From Rhodospirillaceae bacterium (GTDB lineage: Bacteria > Pseudomonadota > Alphaproteobacteria > Rhodospirillales > Rhodospirillaceae), in assembly GCA_018666155.1 (NCBI GenBank), contig JABJAH010000066.1:1-64000 (forward strand): a stretch of 64,000 nt of DNA. The letters run 5' to 3'. A model generated the notes under the pieces. The model ran no database searches and was not told the DNA's origin. It saw only the letters and a program-made list of their open reading frames with translations. Shown here piece after piece: positions 36,306 to 45,962 of the stretch. Made by a program: the position numbers and the translations under genes. The stretch's first letter is position 1, and every line of letters begins with the position of its first letter.

Positions 36306-37157
36306 GTGGCGCGGCCGTGGATCGAATTTCTTTATGCGCAGCAACTGCCGTGGACCGAAGGGTTGTATGGCGGTGCCCGTGACGATGTTCAGTCTAAAAC
36401 CCTGAGCATTGATGACAGCGCCGGTGATTCCAGCGTCCTGATCAAATACCCGGCGGGATGGCAGCGGGCAGACGCAGAAGCCCTCACCGCAGAAGAAGAA
36501 TTTTACATCCTCGACGGCGATCTGGAGATCAACGGACAGACCTACACGCGGGATTGCTACGGCTGTTTTCCGGCGGGCTATATGCGAAACCAAGCGCGCT
36601 CAAAAACCGGCTGTGTCGCCCTGACCTTTTTTGACTCAGAACCGAACGTGTCCGACGACCTTTCGAACACGTTTGAGGAACAAGACCTGGTCCCCTTCAT
36701 CAACACCCTCAACATGAAATGGGATGCGTCCACCGCCGACCCCTCGTTGGAGTGGATGGGTAACCGCCGCAAGGTTTTGAAGTGGGACCATGAGTACGAT
36801 CAGAAAGGCACGTTCCTATTTGCAACGTCACCGCATATCTATCCGGAGAACTGGGCCTGCCCGACCTTGACCCATCCCTGTGTCGAGGAATCCTTCATCC
36901 TTGCGGGCGAACTGACCGGCCCTTTCGGAAAGATGGAAAAGGGGGCCTATTTCTGGCGGCCCGAAGAAAAACCCCACGGCCCCTTCGGCACGCGGGAGGG
37001 CGGCTTCGCGCTCATCCGCTTTAAGTACGGCAAACACATCAACGTATGGGGCGACAAAGACGTGCCCTACTCGTTCGACTTTCCCTATAAGCCAGAACTG
37101 CCGCCCGCGCTGTCAGCGTATGGGGATGCCCCCTATGAGGGGACGGAATTGTTTTGA
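36306..37157 (+). CDS. Two-cupin (DUF4437-like) protein
   Basis: A 283-residue cytoplasmic protein with two cupin-like halves. The first has AEEEFYILDGDLEINGQTY, the second CVEESFILAGELTGPFGKMEKGAYFWRP and KPHGPFG, each matching the cupin pattern (E in the first motif, PxG in the second), with histidines sparse in the first half, so metal binding may be limited to the second. The start is GTG at 36306 with a GGGGGAG ribosome binding site. It lies 58 bases before the PrpD-family gene. Substrate unknown; a dioxygenase or isomerase role is possible. Confidence 0.68.
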   Translation: MARPWIEFLYAQQLPWTEGLYGGARDDVQSKTLSIDDSAGDSSVLIKYPAGWQRADAEALTAEEEFYILDGDLEINGQTYTRDCYGCFPAGYMRNQARSKTGCVALTFFDSEPNVSDDLSNTFEEQDLVPFINTLNMKWDASTADPSLEWMGNRRKVLKWDHEYDQKGTFLFATSPHIYPENWACPTLTHPCVEESFILAGELTGPFGKMEKGAYFWRPEEKPHGPFGTREGGFALIRFKYGKHINVWGDKDVPYSFDFPYKPELPPALSAYGDAPYEGTELF

Positions 37158-37215
37158 TCCTCGCTTGCGTCAACCCAGCTACGGTACTTAAGCGCGAAAT
37201 AGAGGAGTCCCTGCC

Positions 37216-38556
37216 CTGACCTCCGTCACGCAACTGCTTGCGGCAGAAATCAAAGCGACGACATTCGACGATGTTCCACGTGGAGCAATTGATCGCCTCA
37301 CCCGATTGTTCGTCGACCAGATTGGCGTCACCTACATGGGACATGAGGCGACCGGTAAAGCGTTATGCGCTTATGCGGCGGATGCAGACGGCAAACCTGA
37401 GGCTCTGTTGATCGGGACCGATCAAAAAACATCCTGCGGACTTGCGGCCGGCATCAATGCACAGGTCGGGCGCAATGCAGATTTTGAAGATACAGGCCCT
37501 GGGCTGCATCCAGGCCCACTCGTTGTGCATACGGCTTTAGCCGTGGCGCAGCGCTGCGGTTCATCTGGGCAGGAGCTGCTGGCAGCGATGGCCCTTGGCT
37601 ATGACCTCAATGCGCGGTTCTTCAAAGCCTCAACTGCCGGACCTGATGTACGCCACAACACCATGATCGCGGCAGCAATAACGGCGAAGCTGCTGGATCT
37701 GGATCAAGACAAGATCGCACGCGCCCTGAGCCTCGCCTGGGAGTTCCCGATCAAGGCCGCCAACTATACCCGGCCCAGGGTGAGCAAGCGCATCAGCGCT
37801 TTAGGGATGGGGCATTTCTTTTCAGCGCAAAATGGGGTGCAAGCAGCGCTGATGACGACCCACGGTTTTGAAAGCGTCGTCGACGAAGTCGATCAGTTAG
37901 GCGACGTCTATGACCTGGACATCCTAGTGGACCAGTCAAAGCGCTATCATGACATTGAACACGCGCTCTTTCTCAAACCGTGGCCGACCAGCCACGCTTG
38001 CCATGCCGTGATTCAGAGCATTGAAGATCTGATGACCACTCATGATCTGACAGCATCAGACATTACGGCGGTACGCGCAGGCCTCCCGGACATTTACCTG
38101 ATGCCCCATCAGAATAACAACCATCCGGAAACCTATTGGGAGGCGGTGTATTCGGTGGCCTGGTCCTTCGCCATGGTCATTCACCGAGTGCCGCCGGGAC
38201 CAGCTTGGTTTACGGCCTCGCGGATTAAAGACCAAGTTTATCACGCTCTAACGGAGTGCATCACCGGTGTGGAACACCCGCCGGCGACGGAGGCGATGAA
38301 AACTTTGGACTTAGAGTCCGTCGACGGCTGGGTCGAACTGGAGACGGCGAAAGGCACCCTGCGCGCAGAGCGCAACATGCGTGACACCTACGGCAGCCCG
38401 ACGACACCAATGCCGGAGGAGATGTTCAAGGGTAAGTTCATGCGCACGGCAGAACCGAGCATCGGCGCGGTTCGTGCAAGCGCGTTGTATGCCGACTTAT
38501 GGGACGTCGCCGAGATAGTGGACGTGACGATCTTGGTCGAGAAAATGAGTCCCTAA
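37216..38556 (+). CDS. MmgE/PrpD family protein with apparent CTG start
   Basis: Relatives in the MmgE/PrpD family (2-methylcitrate dehydratase, immunodisulfide-regulated gene 1) begin with a helix of the form A-x-F-x-x-x-x-x-x-D-I-P-x-x-V. Here the matching sequence (SVTQLLAAEIKATTFDDVPR, then LFVDQIGVTYMG) runs upstream of the first usual start codon, TTG at 37306. The frame is open back to a stop at 37189 without ATG, GTG or TTG, but CTG at 37216 has GGAG (37204-37207) eight bases upstream. I therefore place the start at CTG, giving 446 residues. It should be a dehydratase or decarboxylase acting on a carboxylic acid. Its stop overlaps that of the next gene on the other strand. Confidence 0.75.
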   Translation: MTSVTQLLAAEIKATTFDDVPRGAIDRLTRLFVDQIGVTYMGHEATGKALCAYAADADGKPEALLIGTDQKTSCGLAAGINAQVGRNADFEDTGPGLHPGPLVVHTALAVAQRCGSSGQELLAAMALGYDLNARFFKASTAGPDVRHNTMIAAAITAKLLDLDQDKIARALSLAWEFPIKAANYTRPRVSKRISALGMGHFFSAQNGVQAALMTTHGFESVVDEVDQLGDVYDLDILVDQSKRYHDIEHALFLKPWPTSHACHAVIQSIEDLMTTHDLTASDITAVRAGLPDIYLMPHQNNNHPETYWEAVYSVAWSFAMVIHRVPPGPAWFTASRIKDQVYHALTECITGVEHPPATEAMKTLDLESVDGWVELETAKGTLRAERNMRDTYGSPTTPMPEEMFKGKFMRTAEPSIGAVRASALYADLWDVAEIVDVTILVEKMSP

Positions 38557-39389
38557 ATCGCGGGGTCTTCAAGGAACCCGGGATATTCGCGTTCGACCCA
38601 GCTTTTGATATCCGCAGGTGCAGAAGCGGCATTGCCTTGCAGCTTTTGTCCGTAAACCTGCCAGCTGATCATGCCCTTACTGTTATCCAGTCCCATCCAT
38701 GGCCGGAAGCCGCCGAGACTTTGGTAGTTCATGGTGCACGGGCGAAAGTCTGCCTCGTCGGCCGCCATATCAGCCGCATCAGCGGTAAATACGGTGAGTG
38801 AGGATGATGTGCCGACAGTGCCAGCGTTTCGGCCTTTCACCTTGGAAACGAAATTCTCAGTCATGAAGACCTTGCCGCCATTGACGACCGGCGTATCAAA
38901 ACCACCTTCGTAGGCAATGAGACGGTCACTAAGTTCTCGATGGGGACCACGGGCGGAGACAGTCTCACGGTTGAGAGAAACAACGCGGTCAGGTGTCCCA
39001 ACTACACCGTTAATCGGATTGGTCCAGGTATCCAGTGGCGCGTTGGTTTCCACATCGCGGAACGTCCCTCGCCCAGCAGATACTTGTTCATAGGTCGTAT
39101 CGCTTGTGCGGGTTAAACGCTGGAACGTTAACCCTTCGACCTTCATCAAATTTACGGCGATGTCGTCGTTCATTTTCCCCCAAACATTGCCGCTCCACCA
39201 CCACAGCACCAACTCATCGTCTTCAACGCCACCGCGCATCCGTACGTACAGTTCGAGTTCGTTCTCAGGGGCGGTGAGATCGAGCGCCGCAGACGCGCGC
39301 GACGACCCTAAACCGGTAGATGCTGCCAGGGCCGCTGCGGCCGTAAGTGCGTTACGACGGGTAAGGGATAAAGGTTTGGGTTCAGTCAT
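38553..39389 (-). CDS. Exported DUF1838 family protein (first copy)
   Basis: A 278-residue protein with a twin-arginine signal (TRRNALTAAAALAASTGLG, cleavage near ASA). DUF1838 blocks are ELYVRMRGGVEDDELVLWWW, VEGLTFQRL and RGTFRDVETNAPLDTWTNPI. It should be exported folded to the periplasm. A second DUF1838 protein is encoded at 49166-50263. The reaction is unknown. The ATG overlaps the end of the DUF3500 gene by eight bases; together with the amidohydrolase they form an operon of three exported proteins. Confidence 0.83.
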   Translation of the reverse strand: MTEPKPLSLTRRNALTAAAALAASTGLGSSRASAALDLTAPENELELYVRMRGGVEDDELVLWWWSGNVWGKMNDDIAVNLMKVEGLTFQRLTRTSDTTYEQVSAGRGTFRDVETNAPLDTWTNPINGVVGTPDRVVSLNRETVSARGPHRELSDRLIAYEGGFDTPVVNGGKVFMTENFVSKVKGRNAGTVGTSSSLTVFTADAADMAADEADFRPCTMNYQSLGGFRPWMGLDNSKGMISWQVYGQKLQGNAASAPADIKSWVEREYPGFLEDPAI

Positions 39390-40458
39390 CAGCGTGGCTC
39401 TCTTCGTAGTGACGACGTAGGAGATCAGCACCGTAGTCTTGACCAGGCTGGCGCATCACTGTGTGAATGTGATTGACGTCGGGCTCACGCACATCGTCCC
39501 GGATGCGCGCCAGATTGAGCGTGTGATCGAACTCGATCAGCACCGACGGACTGTGAATGCGGTAGTAAAACGCATCACCCGGTGCCGTACCCCCCATCCA
39601 CGCGAAATGAAGCGCCGCAGGGCCGTCGGCGGCGATTCGAGCCAGTAACGGGTCGGCGGCATCCGGCTCCATGTTGCGCACGTATTCTTCAATGAGGTGT
39701 TGGAGTTGAGCGCGTTGGGCGTCCGTCAGTTCCGAAGATGGCAAGCCCACAATCTCCGTTAGGGCTTCGCCGCGCTCTGGCCCCGTGAATATTTCATCGG
39801 GGACCGTCGCACTGAGCACCGCTTGTTCGCGCTGGGTCGCGGTGAGGCTATTTACAAGGGCAACGGCTTTGTCTTCCTCTTCGCCAAGAATGCGCCACCC
39901 CGCGTAGGGGCCATCCGGCACTTCATTGGGCTGAACACCGATAAAAGCCGGTGTAACCTCAACCATGCCGCTGGCCACCGTAAAGTTGAGTCCGAGATGA
40001 TGACCATCCAACTGCCAGCCCCACGGCGCTTGGCCAGACGGATCGCCAAATATACCGAGCCAATAATAGCCGGAGCCAAAATCGAATCCGGGCGGCAATT
40101 GAGCAGGGTCTTCGATTTTTGAAAACAGGTAGTCGTCAACCCGCATGATGCCTGTTGCCTTTTGATACCCTTGGCTGCTGAGGCCACATTGCACCAGGCG
40201 ATGTCCCAGCTTGCGTTGGGTTTCAGTCATGTCTCCGAATGTTAGGCCTTCATTGCGGAATCTCGACCCAGGAAGGTTGGTCCATTTCTTGCGGCCCTCA
40301 TGATCAAACGCCCGCACCGCCTTGGACGTCTGTTCATCGGAGAGCGCAGACAAAAAAGCCACAGCGGCCGTGCTACATGTTTCTCCTACCGAGTCCGCGT
40401 GCGCAGGTGCGTTGATAGCAAGACCGAGGACAGCCGCCAGTAAGCCTAAAACCCGCAT
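39382..40458 (-). CDS. Exported DUF3500 family protein
   Basis: A 358-residue protein with a Sec signal peptide (MRVLGLLAAVLGLAINAPAHA). The DUF3500 core is visible: YYWLGIFGDPSGQAPWGWQL followed by DGHHLGLNFTV, and the C-terminal FAWMGGTAPGDAFYYRIHSP with NHIHTVMRQPGQDYG. Histidines in DGHH and NHIH could form a metal site. The ATG at 40458 has AGGGG upstream. It lies between the amidohydrolase gene and the DUF1838 gene. The reaction is unknown. Confidence 0.85.
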   Translation of the reverse strand: MRVLGLLAAVLGLAINAPAHADSVGETCSTAAVAFLSALSDEQTSKAVRAFDHEGRKKWTNLPGSRFRNEGLTFGDMTETQRKLGHRLVQCGLSSQGYQKATGIMRVDDYLFSKIEDPAQLPPGFDFGSGYYWLGIFGDPSGQAPWGWQLDGHHLGLNFTVASGMVEVTPAFIGVQPNEVPDGPYAGWRILGEEEDKAVALVNSLTATQREQAVLSATVPDEIFTGPERGEALTEIVGLPSSELTDAQRAQLQHLIEEYVRNMEPDAADPLLARIAADGPAALHFAWMGGTAPGDAFYYRIHSPSVLIEFDHTLNLARIRDDVREPDVNHIHTVMRQPGQDYGADLLRRHYEESHADD

Positions 40459-40471
40459 TACTAATCCCCTG

Positions 40472-41974
40472 TTACCGATCCTGTTGCGACAAGAAGCGCA
40501 AGAACTCGCGACGGTTTTTAGGACCATAGGTGAGGTAGCTTGGGTCCTGCCGTTCGGCGTATTCCTGTTTCGCTTTTTCCACCGGATCGGCCTTGGTGTG
40601 CTTACGCACATCGTCCGGGGAAAGCTCATAGGCTTCAGCCCCGTTGAGACCAAACACCTTGGCACGGATTTCCGGTGTGATTTTTGGGTAACCGTACTTC
40701 TCTTGGAACTCGTCAGAAATTTGGAAGGCGCGGAAGGCCATGATCTGATCTTGCGGAGAGCCGTACCAAATAGAGTCCGTGCCCCACAACACGCGGTCTT
40801 CGCCGACGTACTTGAGCAGCTTACCCATCACATGGGCGGCCTGATCAGGATCACGCATCAGGTAACGCCAGGTGCTGCCGATTTCGGCGTACACGTTCTT
40901 TTGGTCCGTGGCTGAAATGCCGCTATCGGTCAGTGAGTTGATGAGATCATCGACCCCCGAGCCCGAGTCCCGTGAATAGGCTCCTTCGGGCACACGCATG
41001 TCGTAGCCAGAGTGATAGATCATAAAGGTAATATCAGGATTCGCAGTAGCCGCCGGGCCAACATCACGGGAACTGGCGTACCTCAAATTCTCTGTGTACT
41101 GGAGAAACGGCAAGCCTTTGTGCACGGCGAGCCGTTTGATCCCCGTCTTGCGCACCTTATCGAGAAAATGTTGTCCAAGTTCATCGTCCAAATAATAGCC
41201 CGTGTCTTTCGGGCCGTGCTGGGTATAGGTCTTCCATGCGGCAACCGGCCAGTTGGCAGCGGTTTCATCCATCGCTTCGAGGTCTTCCGGATAGGTCGGC
41301 ATGCAACGGCCGTGGACCATCAGGCGTTGCGTGGTATCCAGCGCATCAAGAATACGCACAGTCTCAGCCCCTTCTGAATACTGCGGCATCATCTGATTAT
41401 CCGGCGCCGGACCAAAGGACAGCACAGCGATATCCGTATCACTGTCCATAAACACTTCTTTGACGTAAGCCTCGCCGGTCAGGCAATCCATATGACCGAG
41501 GTCGGGGTCGTCACCAGCAAAATCACAGCCGACTTGAGGCGCGAAAAACTTGAAGTTGTTGCGTGCCGGATAAAGCGGCGTGCCTTCGGCCCAGCTCTCA
41601 ATATTGCCGACGTGGTGGCCTTGGACATCGAAAATGAATTCGTCGCCATCAAGGGCCTCTTTCGCGGCGGCTTCATCCTTGCCCGCCTCCCAAGGGAGTT
41701 CATAGGTACTGCCGCTCTTGCCCGTCGCCGCATTGACTTCATTAAAGGCGAGCAGCGTTGTTGCCGCACCGGCCGTCGAGACAAGAAAATCGCGGCGATG
41801 CTGACCGGTGTGCCGGGCGTTCTGGTCGGCCTGAGTCAGCGCCAGTCGATTGGCCTCATTGTTAGCCGCGGTCAACGGTCGCGGCATGAATTCCCCGTTC
41901 GAGGTGGTGTCGACCTTGATCGGCAAACGAATGCCATCAGGATCGTTCTCAAACGTGCGTGATTTCTTGCTCAT
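40472..41974 (-). CDS. Exported amidohydrolase family protein
   Basis: A 500-residue protein of the amidohydrolase 2 type (TIM barrel). A twin-arginine signal HRRDFLVSTAGAATTLLAF lies unusually deep, at about residues 59-77, behind a charged N-terminal extension. Barrel positions that may bind metal or substrate: FDVQGHHVG at the first strand, IYHSGYD in the middle, and LWGTDSIWYGSPQDQ at the last. Members hydrolyse or decarboxylate cyclic and aromatic acids. AGGGG lies upstream of the ATG. It is first in the three-gene exported operon. The substrate is unknown. Confidence 0.82.
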   Translation of the reverse strand: MSKKSRTFENDPDGIRLPIKVDTTSNGEFMPRPLTAANNEANRLALTQADQNARHTGQHRRDFLVSTAGAATTLLAFNEVNAATGKSGSTYELPWEAGKDEAAAKEALDGDEFIFDVQGHHVGNIESWAEGTPLYPARNNFKFFAPQVGCDFAGDDPDLGHMDCLTGEAYVKEVFMDSDTDIAVLSFGPAPDNQMMPQYSEGAETVRILDALDTTQRLMVHGRCMPTYPEDLEAMDETAANWPVAAWKTYTQHGPKDTGYYLDDELGQHFLDKVRKTGIKRLAVHKGLPFLQYTENLRYASSRDVGPAATANPDITFMIYHSGYDMRVPEGAYSRDSGSGVDDLINSLTDSGISATDQKNVYAEIGSTWRYLMRDPDQAAHVMGKLLKYVGEDRVLWGTDSIWYGSPQDQIMAFRAFQISDEFQEKYGYPKITPEIRAKVFGLNGAEAYELSPDDVRKHTKADPVEKAKQEYAERQDPSYLTYGPKNRREFLRFLSQQDR

Positions 41975-42384
41975 GGTGCGTACCCCTAAAATGAAGAACC
42001 GATGGTAGCGTCCGAAGTGGCACCGGGGCTACCCGACTCCGACACCATAGCCGCCCCTTCTCAAGCCCTATCCCCCCGTTGGACAGAACCCGCGACCGTA
42101 AATATCGCCAGACGAATGAAAAGCGGTTGGTCGCGCTTGCGCCCAGGTTTGGTTGAGAGTGCACAACCGACCCCAACAGCAAACAAATCCTCAATATGGC
42201 CGGGCGTGGGCTTTTGATCGTTTGACGCTAACCAGAACTGCACCCATGATCATGGTGCTCTGGAGCGTCTCACAAGGGTTTATCTTCGAGACAAAGACGG
42301 TCCTGCGTCATGGTATAGGACCGCGCTCGTGTATAGAAAGTTCATCAGACAGGGCGTCACCGGCTGCGTTCGCGGGACGCCTTT
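41975..42384. other. Divergent intergenic region before the GAF histidine kinase
   Basis: About 410 bases between the amidohydrolase ATG (minus) and the kinase ATG (plus). Open frames present here lack ribosome binding sites. I see no RNA gene or strong hairpin. It should contain both promoters. Confidence 0.45.
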
Positions 42385-43638
42385 ATGACTGTTCCCGCAG
42401 CCTTACCGGAAAACGAGTCTGAACGCCTTGCGCGATTGCGCGCGTACGACATTCTCGACACCTCACCTGAAGAAGCCTTTGACCGCATTACCCGCGTGGC
42501 TGCGCATTTGTTCGGGACCCCTATCGCGTTGGTCAGTTTGGTTGATGAGAACCGTCAATGGTTCAAGTCACGCCAAGGTTTGGATGCGACCGAAACTCCT
42601 CGTGACGTCGCATTCTGCGCGCATGCCATTTTAGAAGACGAATTGTTCGTTGTTCCCAACGCAACGCTTGATGATCGCTTCAAGAACAATCCTCTCGTGA
42701 CGGGCGGACCGGAGATTCAGTTTTATGCGGGCGCGCCACTGAGAACAAAAGACGGGCTTGGCCTTGGCACACTGTGCATCATCGATACGAAGCCTCACGA
42801 CCTGACGGATCTTCAACTAGAACAACTACAGGACCTTGCCGATCTGGCGATGGATGCCCTGAGTTTGCGCCGGGCTGGGCGTCATGCCATCGAAGAAGCG
42901 CACCAGACAGCCAAGCTGGGCTCGCTGCAAGACTCCTTCATCGACAGCATAAACCATGAACTGAGAACGCCCCTTACTTCCCTTGCAGGTGCACTCGGCC
43001 TCCTACGCAACGGCGTTGTGGCGGACCTAGACGAAGAAACCCAAAGCGTCTTTGAAGTTGCTGACCGCAACACCCATACGCTCATGAAACTCATTGTCGA
43101 CCTTCTTGATATGTCGAATATCGAAAAGGGTGAGCTTGTACTGAATTTTGAGTCGTTTGACCTTCTAGAACTCGCCAACACGGTCGCGGATGAAGCAAAT
43201 TCGGATAAAAAAATGAAGACAGCGCGTGTGTCGATAGACGACACGGCTGTTTCTCAAGTGGTTTACGCTGACCCCATGCTGATCGGCAAAGCAGTGTCCG
43301 CATTGGTTAAAAATGCACTGCGGTTCTCTCCAAACGACACGCCCGTTACCCTTCATCTTAGGGCGGGCATAGAGTCCGTTATTGTCGAAGTCGCCGATCT
43401 TGGCATTGGTATTTCATTGCAGGACCGGTCACGCGTCTTCAAGAAATTCTTTAAGCTTGATGAATCAGGCAATATCAATGGCGCGGGTTTGGGTTTGAGC
43501 ATTGCTAAAAGGCTTATCGAAGCCCATGGCGGAGAAATTGGCATCCAGGCCAACACGCCGCGTGGGACCCGCGTGATCTTTGAAATCCCTCGCACTCTGA
43601 TGACCCAGGATCAACAAAGCGCACCATCGACGTCATAG
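42385..43638 (+). CDS. GAF-domain sensor histidine kinase
   Basis: A 417-residue soluble kinase. An N-terminal GAF domain (about 20-162) has ILDTSPEEAFDRITRVAA and DVAFCAHAIL, a widespread GAF subtype. The phosphoacceptor is His191 in SINHELRTPL. The ATP domain has KNALRFSPND (N-box) and DLGIGISLQDRSRVFKKFF with GAGLGLSIAKRL. There is no membrane segment and no chromophore cysteine that would mark a phytochrome. No cognate regulator lies next to it, so it is an orphan kinase. The signal is unknown. Confidence 0.88.
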   Translation: MTVPAALPENESERLARLRAYDILDTSPEEAFDRITRVAAHLFGTPIALVSLVDENRQWFKSRQGLDATETPRDVAFCAHAILEDELFVVPNATLDDRFKNNPLVTGGPEIQFYAGAPLRTKDGLGLGTLCIIDTKPHDLTDLQLEQLQDLADLAMDALSLRRAGRHAIEEAHQTAKLGSLQDSFIDSINHELRTPLTSLAGALGLLRNGVVADLDEETQSVFEVADRNTHTLMKLIVDLLDMSNIEKGELVLNFESFDLLELANTVADEANSDKKMKTARVSIDDTAVSQVVYADPMLIGKAVSALVKNALRFSPNDTPVTLHLRAGIESVIVEVADLGIGISLQDRSRVFKKFFKLDESGNINGAGLGLSIAKRLIEAHGGEIGIQANTPRGTRVIFEIPRTLMTQDQQSAPSTS

Positions 43639-43659
43639 GAAGATGTGCCGCCGCTGCCC

Positions 43660-45159
43660 TTAACTCTGCACCGGCAGCGTTACCCGCGTGCGCAAGCCAC
43701 CTTCGGCACGGTCGAGCAGTTCGATATCTCCGCCCATAGAACGAATGGCGTTGCGGGCAATGGTCATGCCAAGACCGGTGCCACCGGTATCCCGTGAGCG
43801 TGACCCTTCGAGCCGGAAGAACGGCGTAAACACCTGCTCTTTTTCTGCATCTGGGATGCCAGGTCCCTTGTCGTCGATCAGAACTTCGATGTTCTCACCC
43901 GCCTCCGACAAAGAGACGTCAGCACAGCCACCATACTTGATGGCGTTCTCGATAATATTGGTCAGCGCACGCTTGAGACCAAGCGGACGGATAGTTAGGT
44001 CCATGGCCTCTGGCCCGCTGTAACTTGTGGCACCTCCCGCTTCTGCTTCGTCGCTGACGATCCGTGCGATCAGGGCGGCGATATCGGTCGGCATCGCCGG
44101 TTCATTGGCGGCATCATCGCGAGCGAAAGCCAGAGTGGCGCTGATCATCGCTTCCATATCGTCGAGATCAGACAGCATTTTGTCACGTTGCTCTGAATCC
44201 TCGACAAATTCGGCGCGCAAACGCATACGAGTAATCGGTGTGCGCAAGTCGTGCGAAATCGCGGCCAGCATTTGCGTGCGGTCTTGGACGAAGCGCTTGA
44301 GGCGGCTTTGCATGGTGTTGAATGCGCGGGCCGCACGACGGACCTCGCCGGTTCCGGTTTCCGGCAACGGCGTCGCATTAAGCCCAATACCAAGTCGCTC
44401 TGCCGCCATGGCAAACAGAGAGACGGGCTTGGTGGCCCGACGTACTGCATAGATGGCCAGGCCTGCGATCAATAAGGTCAATGCTGTGGTCCACAGGAAC
44501 GGCCGGTTGCGCTCACTGGCTTCGGTAAGATCCAGATCAACGCGAGCGTTCAGCCAAATATTCTCGCCAAACCGGATCGATGCTCGAACAAAAGGTTGGA
44601 AGCCTCGAATATCGCGAAGCGCCTGATCCAAGTCGGACGTCCGACGTTCAGCCTCAACACTGGCCCGCGGCCGGTCCGTTGGCGGTGGTGAGGTTGCTCC
44701 CAATCGTGGCGCACGCTGCATGTCTCGACGTTGACGTCTGAGGTCTCGGCGCACTTCTTCTTGCGTGGGGAACCGTTCCGCACCGACGGTCGCGTCAATC
44801 CGGCTGTCCGTATGAATCTCCGTACCGTCCGGAAATTCCTGAGCCAATCGGCGATACACGATCCGAGACGTAAAGACCTCGTCCGACTCCTGCACGAGAG
44901 GCCGGCTCGTAATCACCATGCGTAGACCTGGGGAATTTAGATCTTGAATGAGACCGAGCCGGTCGCGCATAGGCGCTTGCTCAATCACCCGCTTAAAGAC
45001 GATCAGTTGATCGGCGGCCTGACTAGCGGCGGCGGCGGCAGCCGCCTGATCACGAAAAATGAAATAGGTAATGAGCGACGAGCCATAGATCAAAATGACG
45101 GCGGCAACCAAAACCGTAAACAACCAGCCACCAAGGCTATCGGGGACAACGCGCTTCAT
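43660..45159 (-). CDS. Sensor histidine kinase, EnvZ type
   Basis: A 499-residue membrane kinase: helices at about 11-34 and 220-240, a periplasmic sensor domain between them with a Pro/Arg-rich stretch (140-175), HAMP linker, phosphoacceptor His303 in ISHDLRTPITRMRL, then N-box NIIENAIKYGG and DKGPGIPDAEKEQVF with GGTGLGMTIARN. It pairs with the OmpR-type regulator whose gene lies 10 bases upstream. The likely target is the divergent peptide/PepSY locus. Confidence 0.92.
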   Translation of the reverse strand: MKRVVPDSLGGWLFTVLVAAVILIYGSSLITYFIFRDQAAAAAAASQAADQLIVFKRVIEQAPMRDRLGLIQDLNSPGLRMVITSRPLVQESDEVFTSRIVYRRLAQEFPDGTEIHTDSRIDATVGAERFPTQEEVRRDLRRQRRDMQRAPRLGATSPPPTDRPRASVEAERRTSDLDQALRDIRGFQPFVRASIRFGENIWLNARVDLDLTEASERNRPFLWTTALTLLIAGLAIYAVRRATKPVSLFAMAAERLGIGLNATPLPETGTGEVRRAARAFNTMQSRLKRFVQDRTQMLAAISHDLRTPITRMRLRAEFVEDSEQRDKMLSDLDDMEAMISATLAFARDDAANEPAMPTDIAALIARIVSDEAEAGGATSYSGPEAMDLTIRPLGLKRALTNIIENAIKYGGCADVSLSEAGENIEVLIDDKGPGIPDAEKEQVFTPFFRLEGSRSRDTGGTGLGMTIARNAIRSMGGDIELLDRAEGGLRTRVTLPVQS

Positions 45160-45169
45160 CGGTCGGCCC

Positions 45170-45907
45170 CTAGGTCCGTGTCACTTCGGCGGTGAGCATA
45201 TAGCCCCCGCCACGGACGGTTTTAATCAAGGTCGGCTCGCGATAGTCGGGCTCGATTTTCTTGCGCAGGCGACCGACCTGGACATCAATGGAGCGATCAA
45301 AGGGAATTGCCGATCGCCCTTTGGCCATATCGAGAAGCTGGTCCCTATTTAATATGCGTTGGGCATGACCAACGAACGCCAAGAGCAGGTCATACTCTCC
45401 GGCGGTGAGATCGATTTCCTCTTCACCTTGAAATAAAGAACGTGTGGCCGGGTCTAACACAAATTTATCGAACGCGTAGCGGCCTGTTTTCTCACCGTCG
45501 CTACTACTGGCCGGGCCGCCTTGCTCTGCCCGACGCAACACGGCTTTAATCCGGGCCGCCAGCTCACGCGGATTGAAGGGCTTGGCCATATAGTCGTCAG
45601 CCCCGACCTCAAGACCAATGATGCGATCCACATCCTCGCCCATGGCCGTCAACATAATGACCGGCATGTTGGAGTCCGCTCGAACCTTGCGGCACAGGGT
45701 CAGCCCGTCTTCGCCCGGCATCATGAGATCGAGCACTATGAGATCAATCTGCCAGTCGGTGAGCGCTTTCTTCATCTCCCGGCCATCGCGGGCGGTCGTC
45801 ACCCGGTACTCGTGCTTGACCAGAAACCGAGACAATAAATCCCGGATTTCAGAATCATCGTCGACGATCAGGATATGAGGTTTGGTGGTTTCAGTAACAT
45901 TTGACAT
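45170..45907 (-). CDS. OmpR-family response regulator
   Basis: A 245-residue regulator: receiver domain with acidic pocket DDD (16-18), phosphoacceptor Asp60 in VLDLMMPGEDG, Thr/Lys switch residues in LTAMGE and AKPFNPRELAARI, then a winged-helix DNA-binding domain ending VRGGGYMLTAEVTRT. It is first in the operon with the EnvZ-type kinase. A 200-base divergent region with an inverted repeat and GTTAC direct repeats lies directly upstream and is a likely binding region. Confidence 0.93.
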   Translation of the reverse strand: MSNVTETTKPHILIVDDDSEIRDLLSRFLVKHEYRVTTARDGREMKKALTDWQIDLIVLDLMMPGEDGLTLCRKVRADSNMPVIMLTAMGEDVDRIIGLEVGADDYMAKPFNPRELAARIKAVLRRAEQGGPASSSDGEKTGRYAFDKFVLDPATRSLFQGEEEIDLTAGEYDLLLAFVGHAQRILNRDQLLDMAKGRSAIPFDRSIDVQVGRLRKKIEPDYREPTLIKTVRGGGYMLTAEVTRT

Positions 45908-45962
45908 GACGCAGATATTATAGGCCCACGGCCCAGAAGCACCACTAATCCCGCAACAAACG

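Noticed and set aside
37306..38556. TTG at 37306 as the start of the PrpD-family gene
   Set aside because: It would remove the conserved N-terminal helix encoded directly upstream and has no ribosome binding site.
40322..40915. 197-codon open frame on the plus strand over the DUF3500/amidohydrolase junction
   Set aside because: It lies opposite two well-recognised genes and shows no family motif or ribosome binding site.
42002..42217. Short open frames in the gap before the GAF kinase
   Set aside because: No ribosome binding site or protein-like pattern; the region is better read as promoter DNA.
43652..43679. Seven-pair stem CGCTGCC/GGCAGCG between the convergent kinase genes as terminator
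   Set aside because: No T run on either strand, and half of the stem is inside coding sequence.
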